Assembly: GCA_951217055.1 (NCBI GenBank)
Contig: OX578280.1
Location: 41,729,882 to 41,793,881, forward strand
Length of the DNA stretch: 64,000 nt
Direction of reading: 5' to 3'
Source of the DNA: Gerris lacustris
Taxonomy: Eukaryota > Arthropoda > Insecta > Hemiptera > Gerridae
The notes under the pieces are model-generated. The model did no database searches. It was given only the letters and a program-made list of their open reading frames with translations, and had not been told where the DNA came from. Made by a program: the position numbers and the translations under genes. The first letter of the stretch is position 1. Every line of letters begins with the position of its first letter. This document shows, piece after piece, positions 10,763 through 48,435 of this stretch.

Positions 10763-12959
10763 ACTAAACCACCATCAAGGTTACTTTCGACAAACCATCC
10801 ACATATCTTAAAAACCAGACCAATATAGTTTCTAATTTATGTTGGTTGCTGGTTCCCAAAAATTTTGAATGATAGAGACATGAGACACAAAATGTTCTCT
10901 TGTGTTTGTCTGAAACGAATTACTTTTAAATTCGAAGACATAAAAAAAGTCCTTCATTCCTTTCTAGCCCTTTGAGGGGGGGGGGGGGGGGGGCTTGGGA
11001 ACCCCCAAGCCTTTAAGAGTCGGTGCCAGTGCTTAGAAAAGTGTTTTGTTTTTTTTAGTAGTGAGGCCTCTTTTATTAGGGGGTTGAAGATCCTTCTCGA
11101 AACCCTTATGCCGAGGGTGATATATGTGTTAGTCTGTCTGTCACTGTTTAGTTCATATCTCTCGAACCGTTAAGCAGGGTAAAAAGTTGAAATTTAAAAC
11201 TATATCGCAATTTTTTTGCAAACTAAGAACCCTTTAGGTTTTTGTTTGATTTTTATGGCCTTCTGCGTAATTTGTTTAATTTCATTTTTTTTATTTACAT
11301 ATAGAGCAGGCTAGGGAAATAAAAAAATGTTATTTCATCATTAATAACGTATATCCTCAATTATCTACGAAACCCTAAAAAGTACTTGGTACAAGTACTT
11401 CTCTACTTCCCTATGATTTTATTGGCTGTTTTTAGTTTATAATAAATTTTTCTTAAAAGAATATTTTTTAAGCCTTTCTTCCTTTTCCCCCTAATCTTTT
11501 TTTCCAGATTTAAAGAATAATAAATGAACATCAAAATTTTAGTTATTTGTTTGCTTGTTATTATTTTTAAACAAAATACTGGATTTTTCCTACTGTGTTA
11601 AGATACTGTTATCTGATAATTATTGCAATATAATATTTATTATATTATTAGAATAAAAAAAAGTATTTTGTTTTTTCCTTGTTTAAAAATCATTTATATT
11701 TCGAGTAAGAGACTTGTGATAATGATTTGTCTTTTTGGAAGAAGCGATATTTATTTTCCTGTTCATTAAAGATATAATTTGTAAAGTAACTTTTGTTTGA
11801 TAAATTGTTTACTTATTAAACCAACATGTTTTAATAGCGGGGAGGTTTGATTTCACCTCAGAAGAAATCCGTTATTTTCTAATATACTGCGTCATTATTG
11901 AAAGTGCGGGCGGTCGAGTCTGCAACCAAGCAATTCTCGTCTGGGGAAAGGAAACACGGAACCGATTGCATGTAAAACTACTCCCCCATTCATATTTCAC
12001 CTCGTCCCCCCATGCGGGGAAATCCATTTAAAGAAAGATGCGACACTGTGAAAACTAAGAGGGGGGGAAAAACAAATAAACCGTGTATTCTTATTAGATT
12101 TTAAATATAGATTTACTTTTTAATAAATAGAGAATAAAATAAAAAAATTAAAAGAAAGGTGAAGTGGGGAGAGACGTGGTGATGAGGTCATGTGACCAGT
12201 CGCTCGCTACTCTACCGTGACTTGGACACATTCGTAGGGATATTTTGTATTTCAACAACTTTCTACTCTTATTTCTTGTCTTTTTATTAAATTAACTAAA
12301 AAAAGTTTTCTTGTGCCTTTATCATCTTTCATGTTTAATATATTAAAGGAAAAATCTCTGTACAAAAGATCTCACCTAAACTGTACCATTAATATGCCCC
12401 CGTGTAGGGGACGGTGAGAGAAGAAATATGAGCCAAGTTCGGGGGGTTAATTAAGATAAGGTTTTTTTTTTCTTCCTTTCGATCCCTGGTTCTATAATAA
12501 TAAAGTCGTATTACTAACATCACAGGTAATATTTCGGAGTAAGGAGTAGGTATAATTTAGAATGCGAATGCAGTGGGAAGTGGGAGTGGGAACTATACTT
12601 GTTATGAACTTGTAGGTTTATCGAAGTATCAGCTAGAAGTCCGAGTAGCCCCACGAGTGTCCAAATGTGTCGCCTTTAACGGTGGCTACATTTAATATTT
12701 ACATCATTATAATTTAGTTACTTCGACATTTTCACCCTATTTACACGCTTTTTTAATACGATTTTACCACAGTCTTCATATTTATATCGGCATAATAATG
12801 CCGGTGTTAAAAATGAGCGTAATATTTTTCTATAGTTGTCACATACTCGATGTAAAATTTAAATGCAACCTTTCAAAACTGTATTTAAATATAAATAATT
12901 TTTTTAACGCTCTAAATGTACTTATTAGAAGAGGAAATCAAATATTTTTTATAGTGAAT
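10763..12959. other. Intergenic 5' flank of the MEIOC-like gene
   Basis: A poly-G run at ~10976-10993 is followed by a small GGCTTGGG/CCCAAGCC hairpin. 11040-11400 has old repeat sequence. 11860-12700 is mixed composition with a few GC-rich patches but no supported gene. The frame at 12798-13187 is not credible. Confidence 0.45.
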
Positions 12960-13207
12960 AATGCGTATTACAGACGTGAGAAGATTATTCGTGGTCTCGA
13001 GCTGAGGCGACCCAGACGAGACCGAATGCGGTCGTCTGTATTCTCGACTCGTCTACGATTCGCCGTGCCGCATGGAGAGGGATATTTTAATATTTTAGTA
13101 GGGGTTGTGTTGGCCAACCTGACTCGTGGTAAGGAGCACCTGGGAAGGGGATTGCGGGGACATTTTTCAGTAGTGAAACAGACGTGAGATAATGCGGACG
13201 GGTCGCG

Positions 13208-35038
<21,831 letters not shown>

Positions 35039-38000
35039 AAGATAAAATAAGTTTTATTTATCTGAGTGATATGACGTTTAGAGGAAGATTTATTTATTTC
35101 TGCTTATTTTTTGATTCAGTGGTAAATAATAACTGATTTGTTATTTCACTTACCTTTATTTTATTTTATTTGCAAAAAACTAAGAAGTCTGCTTGATTTT
35201 TACTAAAAATAAATAAAATGCTTTGAATTAAACATAACAGTAATACCAAGTTAGTTTTTTTATTTCATTTTAAAAAAGAAACTAGATTAGAATAGAAAAT
35301 GAAAATCAGTTTTTTTTATTTTAGAATTTGTATCAACTTATTGTGGTTGTTGTGACGGCTTGATATCAGCTAAGTTCTCTCAGATCCTATCAGTAGAGTT
35401 CTCTCGGCTCCTTATCATTCAGAGTTTCTCTTGTAATATTGACTTAATCCTATTTACACTTTAGTCCCAAAATTTAATAGGGAAATGTTCTTTTTTTAAA
35501 AAAAAACTTTTTTTCCGGAGAAATAAAGTACATTTGTTATGAAGTTATGATTGTTTGGTTTTTGAGTATGTTATGAGTTGTATGTTAAGAAAATATTAAT
35601 TTATTATTTGCTAGAATTTGAGCTTTGCTATTGTTTAGAGGCGTGCTACTATCCTAGTATGACGGTGTTTTTATTATCATTAAATCATAATGTTACTACT
35701 ACCTTGGTAACAGATCTTCTATTTCAGTAGGTCTGCTACTATCCTTTTATCACACTTTTTTTTACTACCCTGAAATAGGATATTAGCTAAAATTTCAGTA
35801 TCAGCAGGATATCTGCTATAGTAACATTGTACAATTTGTTAGTATCCTAATAACTTTAAATGTTCACTTCTCATCAGAATAGACTATAATATTATGTCAT
35901 CTCACAATTCTTAGTTCAAAAGCATACCTTGCAATAAGCCTTTACTATTAATATTGACAATTTATATTGTGCAACTTAATGCTTATAAGTTGCTGAGCCG
36001 GTCTTATCTAGTTATGGCCAGACTGACATAAACAGAGTTAGAACCAGTCATTCTTCAGTATGGAGACGAAGTTGATTATAGGGAGGCTTAATTATTTTTT
36101 TGGCAAATATTCAGTTCTATCCTAATACCACTAAGTCCAATTTTGTCATAATACCTACTCTTCTAGTGTGGGTTGGCTTTCAACACCATCCTAGAATTAC
36201 ATTTGCTACTATTTTAATATTAGGATCTTAGCTTCGAAAGATAGTTTGGTTTATATATCCTAGGTCATGATGGATCATACCTGTGGACGTTTCAGTTGTT
36301 AGAATCAAAATCTGTCTTAAAAATTTGGGATTGATGTATTCAATTAAAGCACTAGAGTGATAGTTACCATCGGCATGAAGCAAACAAAGAAAACAACAAC
36401 CCATTAAGTTAATATTAATAATAGTTCTAAAGAAAAAAAAACATTTTAAAATTATTATTTAAAATGACTTATTTATTATAATTTATTTTTGAAAAGGTGA
36501 TTTAGGTGTTTTGGTTGAATTTTAGTTTCCTTTTATATGGTACCTTAATTTTTTTTTAAAAAAATAAATAATATATTTAATATTCTTATTACTCTATATT
36601 TTTTTAGTAATAATTTTCCTTTTTTTATTTGGGACTAGGTGAACAAAATAACTTATTACATACAACAAAAAAAATAAAATTTAAAAAAAAATGGTTCAAT
36701 TAGATATATTTGACTGATTAGCTTTTAGCCTTAATTAATAAAGAAAGTTAATATAATATACATATTATATAATTTATAAATGATTAATATTTATTACGTA
36801 TTTCACTTTTTTTAAAAAAAAAATACTTGAGAGTGGATTTTGTTTGACTTAAAATATGAAAATAATAATATATTTAGTTTTTTTTTTAATTCTCCTTTAT
36901 TTATTTATTTAACTCATTTTTTAAAAAATTTGAAATAATAAAATTGCAAGTTTAACGCAAGTTTAGAAGGTTAGTTTTTTAACTTGTCAATTTAGATTTT
37001 TTAAAATTGTGATGCCTCTTTTAACAGAATTAGTAAGGCACTTATATGAAAAGAGTCTTTGGCGAGGTTTGGGAGTGTCGCAAACTCAAAATTTATTAAT
37101 AATAACCATAAACAAAAAGAAACCTTTAATATATTCTATATATTTAAAAAAAAAATCTAAAAAAATAATAATAGCCTTTATTTACTTAGTAACACTTAAT
37201 TTTATTTTTTTGTTTTTTAATTAATTTTTTTTTTTTTTTTTTTTAGTGGGAGTAAATCATTTTATTAAAAAAATTATCAAAATATTTTTTATTTCAAATA
37301 GGTTAATTTAATTTTATTTCCATCTCTTTCCCCTATAGATACAAAAATCAAATGTACTTGTTATTCTAAAATATATAGCCGTGTTTGAAATATATTAATA
37401 AATAATATCGGAATTATTAGAAGCCTTGTAATAAAAAGTTAAATTTCATTTATAAACCATGTAATTTTACTCGTATATTGTACTGTTTGTTATCAATAAC
37501 AATGGGTTTAGAAAAAGAAAATCTTTATTCTTAAAAATTTTGAAAATGTGATCAATATTTTTGCATTTTATAAAATCAAATTAGTACTTTGAGAAGAAAA
37601 GAATATGTATTTAGGAGAATTTAAAACTTAATTTGTTTCGGAAATTTATAGAAAACCTAGTGGAAACAAGGCTCTTATTTAAATTTAACAATAGCGCAAT
37701 TTTTTAATTGGTTTTCATATAAATTACCAGGGTTCTACGTTGAAAATTATTTTTTAATCGAATTAAAAAAAATAATAGTTTGAAACTCAAAAAATATATA
37801 ATAATTAAATACAATTTTCAGTAGTGAGATATAAACTTAAGACCCCCTCCTCAAAATGTGTATGAACTAGCATGTTTTTTAAAAATATTTAATGTGTTTT
37901 TGTATATACTATTTATTACATATTTTTTACATTATATATATTATGATATATATATATCCGCCCTATATGTACCGTGCTCAAAAAATTTAAAAAAATCAAA

Positions 38001-38259
38001 AAAAAAAAAAAAAATCATATACATACATATAATATATAACCTCTAATTTGTCATAACGTCTTTAAAATAAAAAATCATATTATATTTGTCATTATTATAA
38101 TACATATATTTTTTATTACATTCTCAGACAATTTTTTCTAGGAAACGGTCTATTCCGATATGTAGATGCTACTCAAATAAAGTCGATGTGATTATATAAA
38201 TATATTATTTCTTAAGATTCTGTCGCTTTATATATTTAGTGAAAATGATGTATTTAGGC

Positions 38260-38260
<1 letters not shown>
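35039..38260. other. AT-rich intergenic, no gene
   Basis: 35340-36380 is less AT-extreme and repeats TGCTACTATCCT-like phrases, possibly an old element. The frame at 37009-37224 looks like AT-rich noise. Confidence 0.5.

Positions 38261-38264
<4 letters not shown>

Positions 38265-38296
<32 letters not shown>
38265..38296. repeat. (TA)n microsatellite, short
   Basis: About 30 bases of alternating TA. Confidence 0.9.
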
Positions 38297-38299
<3 letters not shown>

Positions 38300-38689
38300 G
38301 TATTTTATATTTTTTAATCAAGAAAAGAAAGATAAAATTAAATCTTGACTTTAGTGACTATCGTTATCTTGTTTTTTTTTTGTTTTTTTTTATTTCTTAA
38401 TGAGATATAATTTTAATTTTTAGACTGATTAGAAAAAGGGAAACGTTACAATGTTTGGTTTTTTGATGGAATAAATATTTTTTAGTAGTTTTGTTGTACA
38501 GAAGCAATATTCAACACTAGAATTAAAATATAACTGAATTTAATAAAGGAAAGTTATGTGGGTATTTGTGGCAGGTAGCTAAAAGGTACTTTTTGTTTTT
38601 GTCTTTTACTTTATACAAGTAGTAGACAAGATAATATAGTATGAATCAAATTTGTAGGAATTAATCTGTAATTAAACATGAACATAAGA

Positions 38690-39335
38690 AAATCAAAGGA
38701 GACCCAATGAGAACTCTAATTTTGACATCTAAAAGGTCAAATGTCAAAATTCTGAGCTCTCACTGGCTTTCCCCAACACTAATTGTAATATTAGTATAGT
38801 GATCTTCTATCATATTTGTTATTTGGTTTTTATTCACTATTGAGAAAGTTTTCAAAGGTATCTGTCGAAACAACTTAATTATGTCTAAGTAAAAAATTTT
38901 GGCTTCAATCTCCACCATTCAGAATAGATGCTAAAGTCAATATTGGCATCTGCTAGACTATCTATGAATCAAGGGGAGGTCACAGGTTTTATCATGTGGC
39001 TCGGGGCTTTGTGTTAATCACCCTGTATTTGCTTTGACAGTACATTGGTGTGTGAAATGGCTCCACTCCAAATCGATTACCCTCCCTTTTCCTACTACCA
39101 CTAATCTCCACTCCAGTAGCGTCAAGAAGGTAATTACTTTTTGACACTCAGGTTGGCCGACCTATGTTTGGGAAAAATAAAGTTATCCTGAGGGCATTTG
39201 GTGACATTTTTGTATGCCTAATTGGCCTGCCCTTCATACTATAAAATCTCAAGCTCTCAATAGCAAATTCCCGCACTGTTGAAAATAAATTATCTTCTCG
39301 ACGCTACTGTAGAGAAACTTGATTTCCCTTACTAG
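38690..39335. repeat. Dispersed repeat, reverse copy of the 28.7-kb family
   Basis: 38700-38775 forms its own hairpin: GAACTCTAATTTTGACAT pairs with ATGTCAAAATTCTGAGCTCTC. 39141-39245 matches the reverse complement of 28800-28960. It is less AT-rich than the flanks. No coding sequence. Confidence 0.55.
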
Positions 39336-39571
39336 CCAAGAATGCAATTAAATGTATATTAGTCCGATTAAACAAATCTATTACTAAAAACAGTTTTGCC
39401 TTAGGATAGTGTGTATGCTATTTCTATCTGTTAATTTCAATTTATTTAAAGGTATTTTCTTGCCATCATGATGTTAGTCTTCTATATATAAGCAATAATA
39501 ACATAGAACATTTTCATTTTTTCTTTCAATTTAAAAAATAAAGTTGAAAATTTAATTTGCAAGTAAAGCTT

Positions 39572-39675
39572 ATTATAATTATTATTAACTACGGGAAACA
39601 GACAGTGAAAAATACACTCCATCACTGGAGTGTATTTTTCACTGTCTGTTTCCCGTAGTTAATAATAATTATAAT
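39572..39675. repeat. Perfect 50-bp-arm hairpin with a 4-base loop
   Basis: 39572-39621 and 39626-39675 are exact reverse complements, with the centre TCAC. Arm landmarks are AACTACGGGAAACAGACAG and TGAAAAATACACTCCA. The following DNA to 39720 (TTTCCGTAGTATGA) is the tail of the tRNA-SINE family at 10.1-10.45 and 62.3 kb, so this is a fold-back derivative of that SINE tail. Confidence 0.92.
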
Positions 39676-40061
39676 TTGATTTAAATTAAAATTTAAACTT
39701 TCCGTAGTATGAAAACTACCAAAAACTTAAAACTTGAATTTCGAAGTAAAGCTTAGTTTGACCATTCCTCTTTGCCAAGCTTATTTTTAATTGTGGCACC
39801 CTAGAGTAAAAATAGCAGCCGAATCTACAAAATGTTCAATCTATCAAGAATGGGGTTAAAAGTCGGAAACATTATATGCATTTTTTTAAAACAAATAATA
39901 TGTATATTAATATAGCAAGGAAGAGACTATTTTTCCTTGAAAATGTAGGAAAACAGATATCAAAATATCTATTTTACACTTTTATTTTTTTGGGGTTATA
40001 CAATTTTTCTACTAGATGCCTTAATTATAATAATCAATAAACAGGTTAATCAAACCAGATT

Positions 40062-40067
<6 letters not shown>

Positions 40068-40141
<74 letters not shown>
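40068..40141. repeat. (TA)n microsatellite
   Basis: About 74 bases of perfect TA. Confidence 0.95.
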
Positions 40142-40146
<5 letters not shown>

Positions 40147-43100
40147 TTTTTCATTTATTCACAGCAAAATATGCTTCAGTAGCAAGATAATAAAAAAAAG
40201 ATTGGAAAAGAGTATAAAGTATGTTTTACCCTTTTTCCTATGATGCCTTTTTTTATGATGAAAAAAAAATAAATATTTTTTTGAAATTTTTCTTTAAGAT
40301 GTTTCTTAATGGGGTGTATTTAGGAGAAAAAATAAATATGCAAAACGTTTTTTGTTTTAGTAATGCTGTTCTGCTTATTTCCTTTAGTAATTTTCTTATT
40401 GACTCTGGTCATTTTATTAATATTAATATTGTTTTGTAATAAAAACAACTACTAATTATTTATTCATTTTGGAAAAAAGGGTAGTTAGATTAAAAGTATA
40501 AGGAACGGTTAAGTTTACTATTTTTTTCTCGAATTAAGTTAATACTTTGTATCTTTTTTTTGGAAGCTGCCATTGTTTGTAACCCGGGGTCCATTGTTAT
40601 TGATTAAAAATAATTCAAACAAATTACCTACTAAAGGAAAATATTTCCTAGTTAAAAATCTATTATCTTCTTTTTTTTTTAAAAAAAAAAAAATATATTA
40701 AGGTATAATATTTATATAAATTATAATTGTTTATTATTAATGGCTTGTTTTTTTTTTTACCTTATTTATATTTTGTCATATGTGTGCACATTTTTGTTTG
40801 TAAAAGTCTCATCAGTTGTCAATTAACTTTTCTTTATTTTTAATTAATTAAAACCAAGGATTTTATTATTTTTATAAAAAGTAAACTTTTTAAATCAACC
40901 CCCTCCTCCCTTTGTTGTCACTTTTAAATTTATTGAGCTTTAATCATCATGTTCCCCAATTGATTTTTATTTGCTTAACTTAATCTGTACAGTTATCTGT
41001 TAGACCGTAGTGCTTCCACATTCATTTGATACACGTCAGGGGTTCAATTTCCATCCTTGGTTTGAATATTTTGAAAAAAAAATTCCGTTATTTTTGTTTT
41101 CCTAAATTTTCTTATCCTTCTCACTGCTAAAACCCTTTGGGTTTTTTCTAAACTTTAAATTTTGCACACTATTGAAAATGAAATATTTATATTCTATATA
41201 ATATATATATAAATTTATGTTATGTACAAGCCTCAACAAAAAACTAATATGATGTATACCTTAAGAAAAAAATTGAAAATTACTTTTTTAAAATCATTAC
41301 TAAACATGTAGTTTTATATGAATATAGAAATTCCTATACTAGAATACTAATTGTTTGCGTGTGTGTATTTGGTCTTTTAAAAGGATGTTTTTTTAATGAA
41401 ATATAAATACATAGGTAGTAATATAATATTGTATGGATTTAAAGTTCTAACAAGAGATTAATCAATGTATGTGAGTGTTTGTTATTTCTCATACAGAGAT
41501 GTGCATATGTGTATTTATGTTGTTTTTTTAAGACAAATTCTTTTTTTTTATTTATTCACTATTAGATAACACTAATTATGATGTTTAGGAATTTATTTTT
41601 TGTTTCCGCATTATTATTATTACTAATATTTTGAAAAAATATATTATAGAATGTGGGCGTGTGTTTGGTTTGTTTTGAAAATAAAATAATTAAGAATAAT
41701 AGAAAGCTATAATACATATACAGTTTTAACTTGCCACGTTATAAAATATAAATAAATAAAATAAAGTTTAAATTATTAAACTTTATTTATTTATTTTAAA
41801 TTATTATTATTATTAAATAATAATAATATATCGAAAAATAGTTTTATTATAGAGAAAATATTATAATATTTATATATATGTACTATCTGTCATATACTCG
41901 TGTGATGTCTTGTAACTTATATTTTCATTATTATTATTATTTCATTTTTTCCTAATTACAAAAAGTTAATTAAAACCTTGCTCAAGAAAATATCCCATAT
42001 TTGCGGTTTTTTCCTTGCTACACCTATATTTATAGTTAGGAAGGCTTAATCAAGAAAATTGAATTTAAGTTTTTGGTTGGTCTGATTAGAAGCCCTTTTG
42101 TTTTTTCGTTGTTATTTTTTATTGCAATTACTCTTGTTCTTTCATTTTATTTTATTTCTGAATTTTTTAATGTAATAAATATGTAGGTCAGTGTTAATAT
42201 AATATTTTAGTGAGGTACGGAGCCCCCCCCCCCCCCCCCTCCCTCTTGGATTGTTTGAAGTGAAAAGAAAAATATATATATAAAAATCAACGCAAAAAGT
42301 GCGATTCCTTAATTTATTTATTTTTATATCTTTCTTCCAGGCTTACCAACTTAATAACTTTGATTCGGGTATAATTTTAAAAACAAATAGTCAATTTAAT
42401 TGGTAAATTTTTTTTGTATTAATTTCTATTGTAAAATTGAATGTAGCTTTCTTAAAAAAATAAATTAATTAATTAAGGGGGGAAAAATTTAATGGATAGT
42501 TTTATGGACCAGAATGTTTATAAAGGTATTTGGATAAAATAAATATTTATACAAATATTTTAGTGTGTGAAAAGTTTGTTACAAGTTGGAAGATTGCACT
42601 CTTTATTTTAGCCTCTGCCACACTGATGTCTTTTCATAGAAAATTTTTGTATTGTATTTTAATAAATATAAAGAAGGTTATATTGGTCCAAGTTTAATGC
42701 ACAACGATTTTATCGGCCTTTCATTTTTTTACTTATTATTAGAAACATATAGATTTATATTATGCTCATATCTATAAAATGCCATAGGATTTTTTTTTTT
42801 CAATTTACTGTATTATGATTATCTATTTGAGATTTTTTTCTTTTGGGGGAATCATTTATATAGGGTAATAATTTAGTACACTTAACACCTCCTTAAGCAA
42901 TTCAAACTTTTGGGTCACCCTCAGACCGGTTCTAGACAATTTTTATCTAACAATTTCAGAGAATCTAGTCCATGATTAAATACAAATTTAACCACATAAG
43001 TTGTTTTCCCGGGAATAATATAATTTTCAAGATATTAATGAAACTAAATTTTATTTTGTTAAAAATGTAAAAACAATACGCTAACAACCACCTTTTAAAC

Positions 43101-44246
43101 AATTATAGAAGCAGTATCAATATCTAATTTAGAAAGTTCTGATGAATTAGCCTTATCAATTTTTTATAATAGATCTCTCATCTGTTGTTTAAATTTTTAT
43201 TGTTTTATTTTAGATTTATAAGCAATCTGGAAAGCTTTAATTTTAATTTATTTATTTATTTACCCTGAAACAGAGTTGTTATTAATTTTTTTAAATGGTC
43301 CTTTATCCGGTGATTTTTTTCATTGCATTTTCCTCATCGAGAATTATGTCTCAGTATTATTTTAATTCATTTTGTTTTGAAATGTGTACTGGAATTTAAA
43401 AGATCCAAGAGAATGACTATAGATGCAATGGTACTGGTACTCATACAGTAAAAATAATTAATAAAAAAACTAAATGATTCCCCTATAGACCTCAAATAGA
43501 TAATCTAAATCTGATAAAAATAAAAAAAGAGTATTCTTCTACTTAGTTAGGAATTAAGTAATTGTTTTTTTAATTATATCAAACATGCTTAACCATAAGC
43601 ATTAATTTAATCATTCATTAATTTTATATTACAAAAATATCAGATTAAAAGTTCAAATGTATTATAGCAGTACCAAAATTTATTTGAAAAATTATTTGAA
43701 TTTTTATACTTTTCACAGCCTAACCATTATGATAGTATCAGAAAAAACATAAATGTTATCAGATATCATAACAAGTTATGGTAGGGTTAAGATAAAAACT
43801 CCAACGTAAAAGAAAATTGTGGCAGTCTTTGAAGGATTGATAATGGCTTTTCCTTTTGGGAAGAAGGATGTGGATGAAAATTTATTGTTGCTCAAAATGG
43901 ATAGTTTAGTGGATTGAGTTTTCTTTTTTTCAACGCCACTTTCCACTGTTTTAAATCCAGCTCTCTTTGTAATAAAAATAAATTAACAAGAGGGAGAGAG
44001 AATCATTTTGTGTGGCCTACTGTTTTGTTTAATTTATTCATTACTCTTTATATATTAGTTTAATAATATTTAGTTTTGAGACAATCGTGGCAGAAAGTAA
44101 AGGTTACGATAAAGAGTGACTTGTATGTGTGTGGAAATTGAATTTAAATGTTAAACATTACTCTTTTGAGCTTCAGTGCCTGAGTTATCTGAAAAAGAAT
44201 GGGGAAATTAAATTATTTAAAAATAGCATGTTTTCCTCCAGTAGAT
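40142..44246. other. AT-rich intergenic, no gene
   Basis: Poly-C run at ~42220-42240 and several A/T runs. A palindrome around 41761-41800 (AATAAAGTTTAA..TTAAACTTTATT). No coding or RNA gene recognised. Confidence 0.5.
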
Positions 44247-44376
<130 letters not shown>

Positions 44377-45409
44377 TAAATATCACCTTTTTTATGTATA
44401 TTGTTGCCTTTTTTGATTTGTGGACTTGAACGTTGTTTTAAGCAAACGGTGCTTTTTCTTATATTGACAATCTCGTCCCCAATTGAGCACCTTTAGCCTG
44501 TTAATGTGATAATAAACAATAAGATTGATCTGAATCAAATGTAAATGTATTTAGGAAAATATTAATGATACTTTTGTCGTTGTTTTAGTGATCTAGTGCG
44601 GGGGGATGAATGACTGCCACTCGTAATCTATCGCTAAAGTAGTTTATTGCATAATATTTTTTCTCAAAAAACGAATTTTATCTTTAAGAATGTCATTTGA
44701 AAAAACAGATACAGATCCGGAAACGATTGCTGTCGATATATTTTCTTTTTGTTTTCCCCCCACTCCTTCCCTTAGCTGATGTGCTAGTTGTTGTTTTTTA
44801 TTTTTATCTACTTTTTAAATATTTCTATATTATATGCATAATGTGAAAAAATTAATAATATATAATAGACAATCTTTATATTATCAAAAAAAAAATATAC
44901 ATACATATATCTATAATTGTGTGAAAAAAATTAATAATAAATTGTGATAATGTTTGTTAGTTAATAATGCAAAAAATAAAAATATTAATGTCCTGACCAA
45001 TAAAAAAAAAAATAAATAAATAAATAAATGTTTAATTGAAAACAACAACTTTAATATATTGTGTATTTTAGAGAATGTTTTAATATTATTTTTCTTTTAT
45101 TCTAATATATTTAGGCTTTTATGAAGTGTTTGTTGGTTTTTCTTAGTCGTCGATGAGTACATTGTTATTTTTGCTTTAATAGGTCTAGGTCTGTAGGGTT
45201 GTTTGTTGTGTCAGGTTGTGTTGTGGTCGATTTATCCTATTTTAATTACAGCTCTCTTATGACCGTTATTTGTGTTATAATATATAAATGTAGCCAGAGT
45301 AAACGTTGGCAATTGTTTTACACTTTTTTGTACTCATTTATTATATTCTTGACGATCGAATTACTTAAATTGTTCAGATGGATTACTTTCTCTTAATTTT
45401 TTTCATTAC
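44377..45409. other. AT-rich intergenic, no gene
   Basis: No supported feature. Confidence 0.5.
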
Positions 45410-46460
45410 CAAAGGCTTAAAAAAACACCAGTTCTGATCTGGTTCGAACTTACCTTAGAACCGGTTTTGATCTGGTCTGGTATTTGTAGAGAACAGGTTC
45501 TGGCTGTGATCAGAAAGTTTTTGTTCTTTTGAAAATCAATTTGAGGTGCAGTTGTATATAAGTTTCTTTCAAAATGAAAATGAAAAATTGTCAAAGTATG
45601 CTAACTCATTTGCTTAAACATTGCAAAATAAGTTCTAATGCAGAAAAGAAATTTCAATCTATTTGAAGTCAATAAATTTACTCTGCCTGTGCAATTCTCT
45701 TGGTTGCAAAATATAAAATTAAATATGTAAATTAATTCATCTTTCAGATAATACCAAAATGCTCTAGATTCTCTTCACTGTTTTCAAAAACACTGTAACC
45801 TTGATGCCAGTTTTTACAAATTTAAAACAACAAAATTATTGTATCTATTAACTACATTTTGGGGAAACAATTCTTACATTGTTGTTTCTTCATTTAACTA
45901 GAAATTCACTTTTTTTTTAAGCCCTTAAAGGTGAAAGTGTGACTTTTGGCAATAATTCATCACACTTCGAAATTCATGCTCTACTGAAAAGTCAATTTAT
46001 TATAATTTGCCTTTTAATTGAAGTAGTCTTTCTTATATTTTATATTAAATAAACAATCTAATTTCATGAGCATTCGTAATTTTTTGCGATTTGCTTTTGA
46101 TCTGGTTTTTACCTGATAGGTGTTAGACTGCTCAAAAATAAATCTGCTTGACTAATAAAAATACCGTATCTGATGGATCGCAATCAAGATATTGCTCAGA
46201 TAGAGTAAATTTGTTGACTTTATAAAATGCATATAAATTTTTCTGCATTGGAACTTTTTGATTTCTTTTTTTACGATTGTACTTCCATAAATAAATAAAA
46301 GTTCAAAAAAAGTTCCAAATTAAATGTTTAGCCCTTAATTTAGAGAGAGAAAAGAAAGGATGAGACCGGTTCTGATCTGGTTTTAACGAATTTTCGGAAA
46401 CCTAATTCTGATCTGGTTTTGATTTTGCTGGAATCTTGTCTCGAGAACCGGTTCTTAATT
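45410..46460. repeat. Region bounded by GGTTCTGATCTGG-type motifs
   Basis: Motifs like GGTTCTGATCTGGTTTTGA occur in direct orientation at 45430-45520 and again at 46360-46455, with GAACCGGTT nearby. The ~850 bases between are AT-rich and non-coding. This may be the subterminal repeat structure of a non-autonomous transposon. Boundaries are uncertain. Confidence 0.45.
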
Positions 46461-47790
<1,330 letters not shown>

Positions 47791-48338
47791 ACAAATGAAT
47801 GTTTAGAGTCCCTTTAGATTATTTAAAATTTAGCTACATGATATAAATTATAGTAAATATATGGATGATTGTTTGTAGAGAAACAAATTCCACTGTCTTG
47901 TTTTGAACTCTTGGTTTGACAAAATTGGAATTTGACAATTTTTGTTTTTCTTTTGGGTGCTCGGCTGTTTTCTAATTTCTTGCCTATTGGGAAAACAATG
48001 CTGCATTTTTTTACAACTTGAAAGAGATATGAGGAAGAAAGAAAAACTAAAAGATGATGGAACTAAAAACTGTTAAGAAAGAATGTATACCAATCTTTGG
48101 ACGTATTAATATGATTTATTAACTGTCCAGCTTTTATCCAGTTTTATGTTTAATAACTAAAACATTAAATAACAAATAATTTCTTACTTAAACATTTCAA
48201 GGAAAAAAATAACAGTATAATTTTATCTTGGCAGTATTACAGTTGTTATGAACATTACAAGTTGGATATTTTTGGGGAAAACTTGTTTTTCAAACAGCAA
48301 AAAAACAAATGAAAATTGTGAATATTTATGTCAGCATT

Positions 48339-48435
48339 ACTAAGTTAAGATTACAAATCTTCTGTCAAAAGTGATCAAGTATTCTCTTGTGAATTGAGTA
48401 AGTTAAGATTAAAAATCTTCTTTCATAGTGATCAA
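48339..48435 (+). repeat. Tandem duplication, ~69-bp unit
   Basis: TAAGTTAAGATTACAAATCTTCT..AGTGATCAAGT recurs ~69 bases later as TAAGTTAAGATTAAAAATCTTCT..AGTGATCAAGT. Confidence 0.75.

Noticed and set aside
37009..37224. Small membrane-protein-like frame in the AT-rich region
   Set aside because: Lys/Ile/Phe/Leu content is what AT-rich DNA gives by chance; no neighbours, splice sites or motifs support it.
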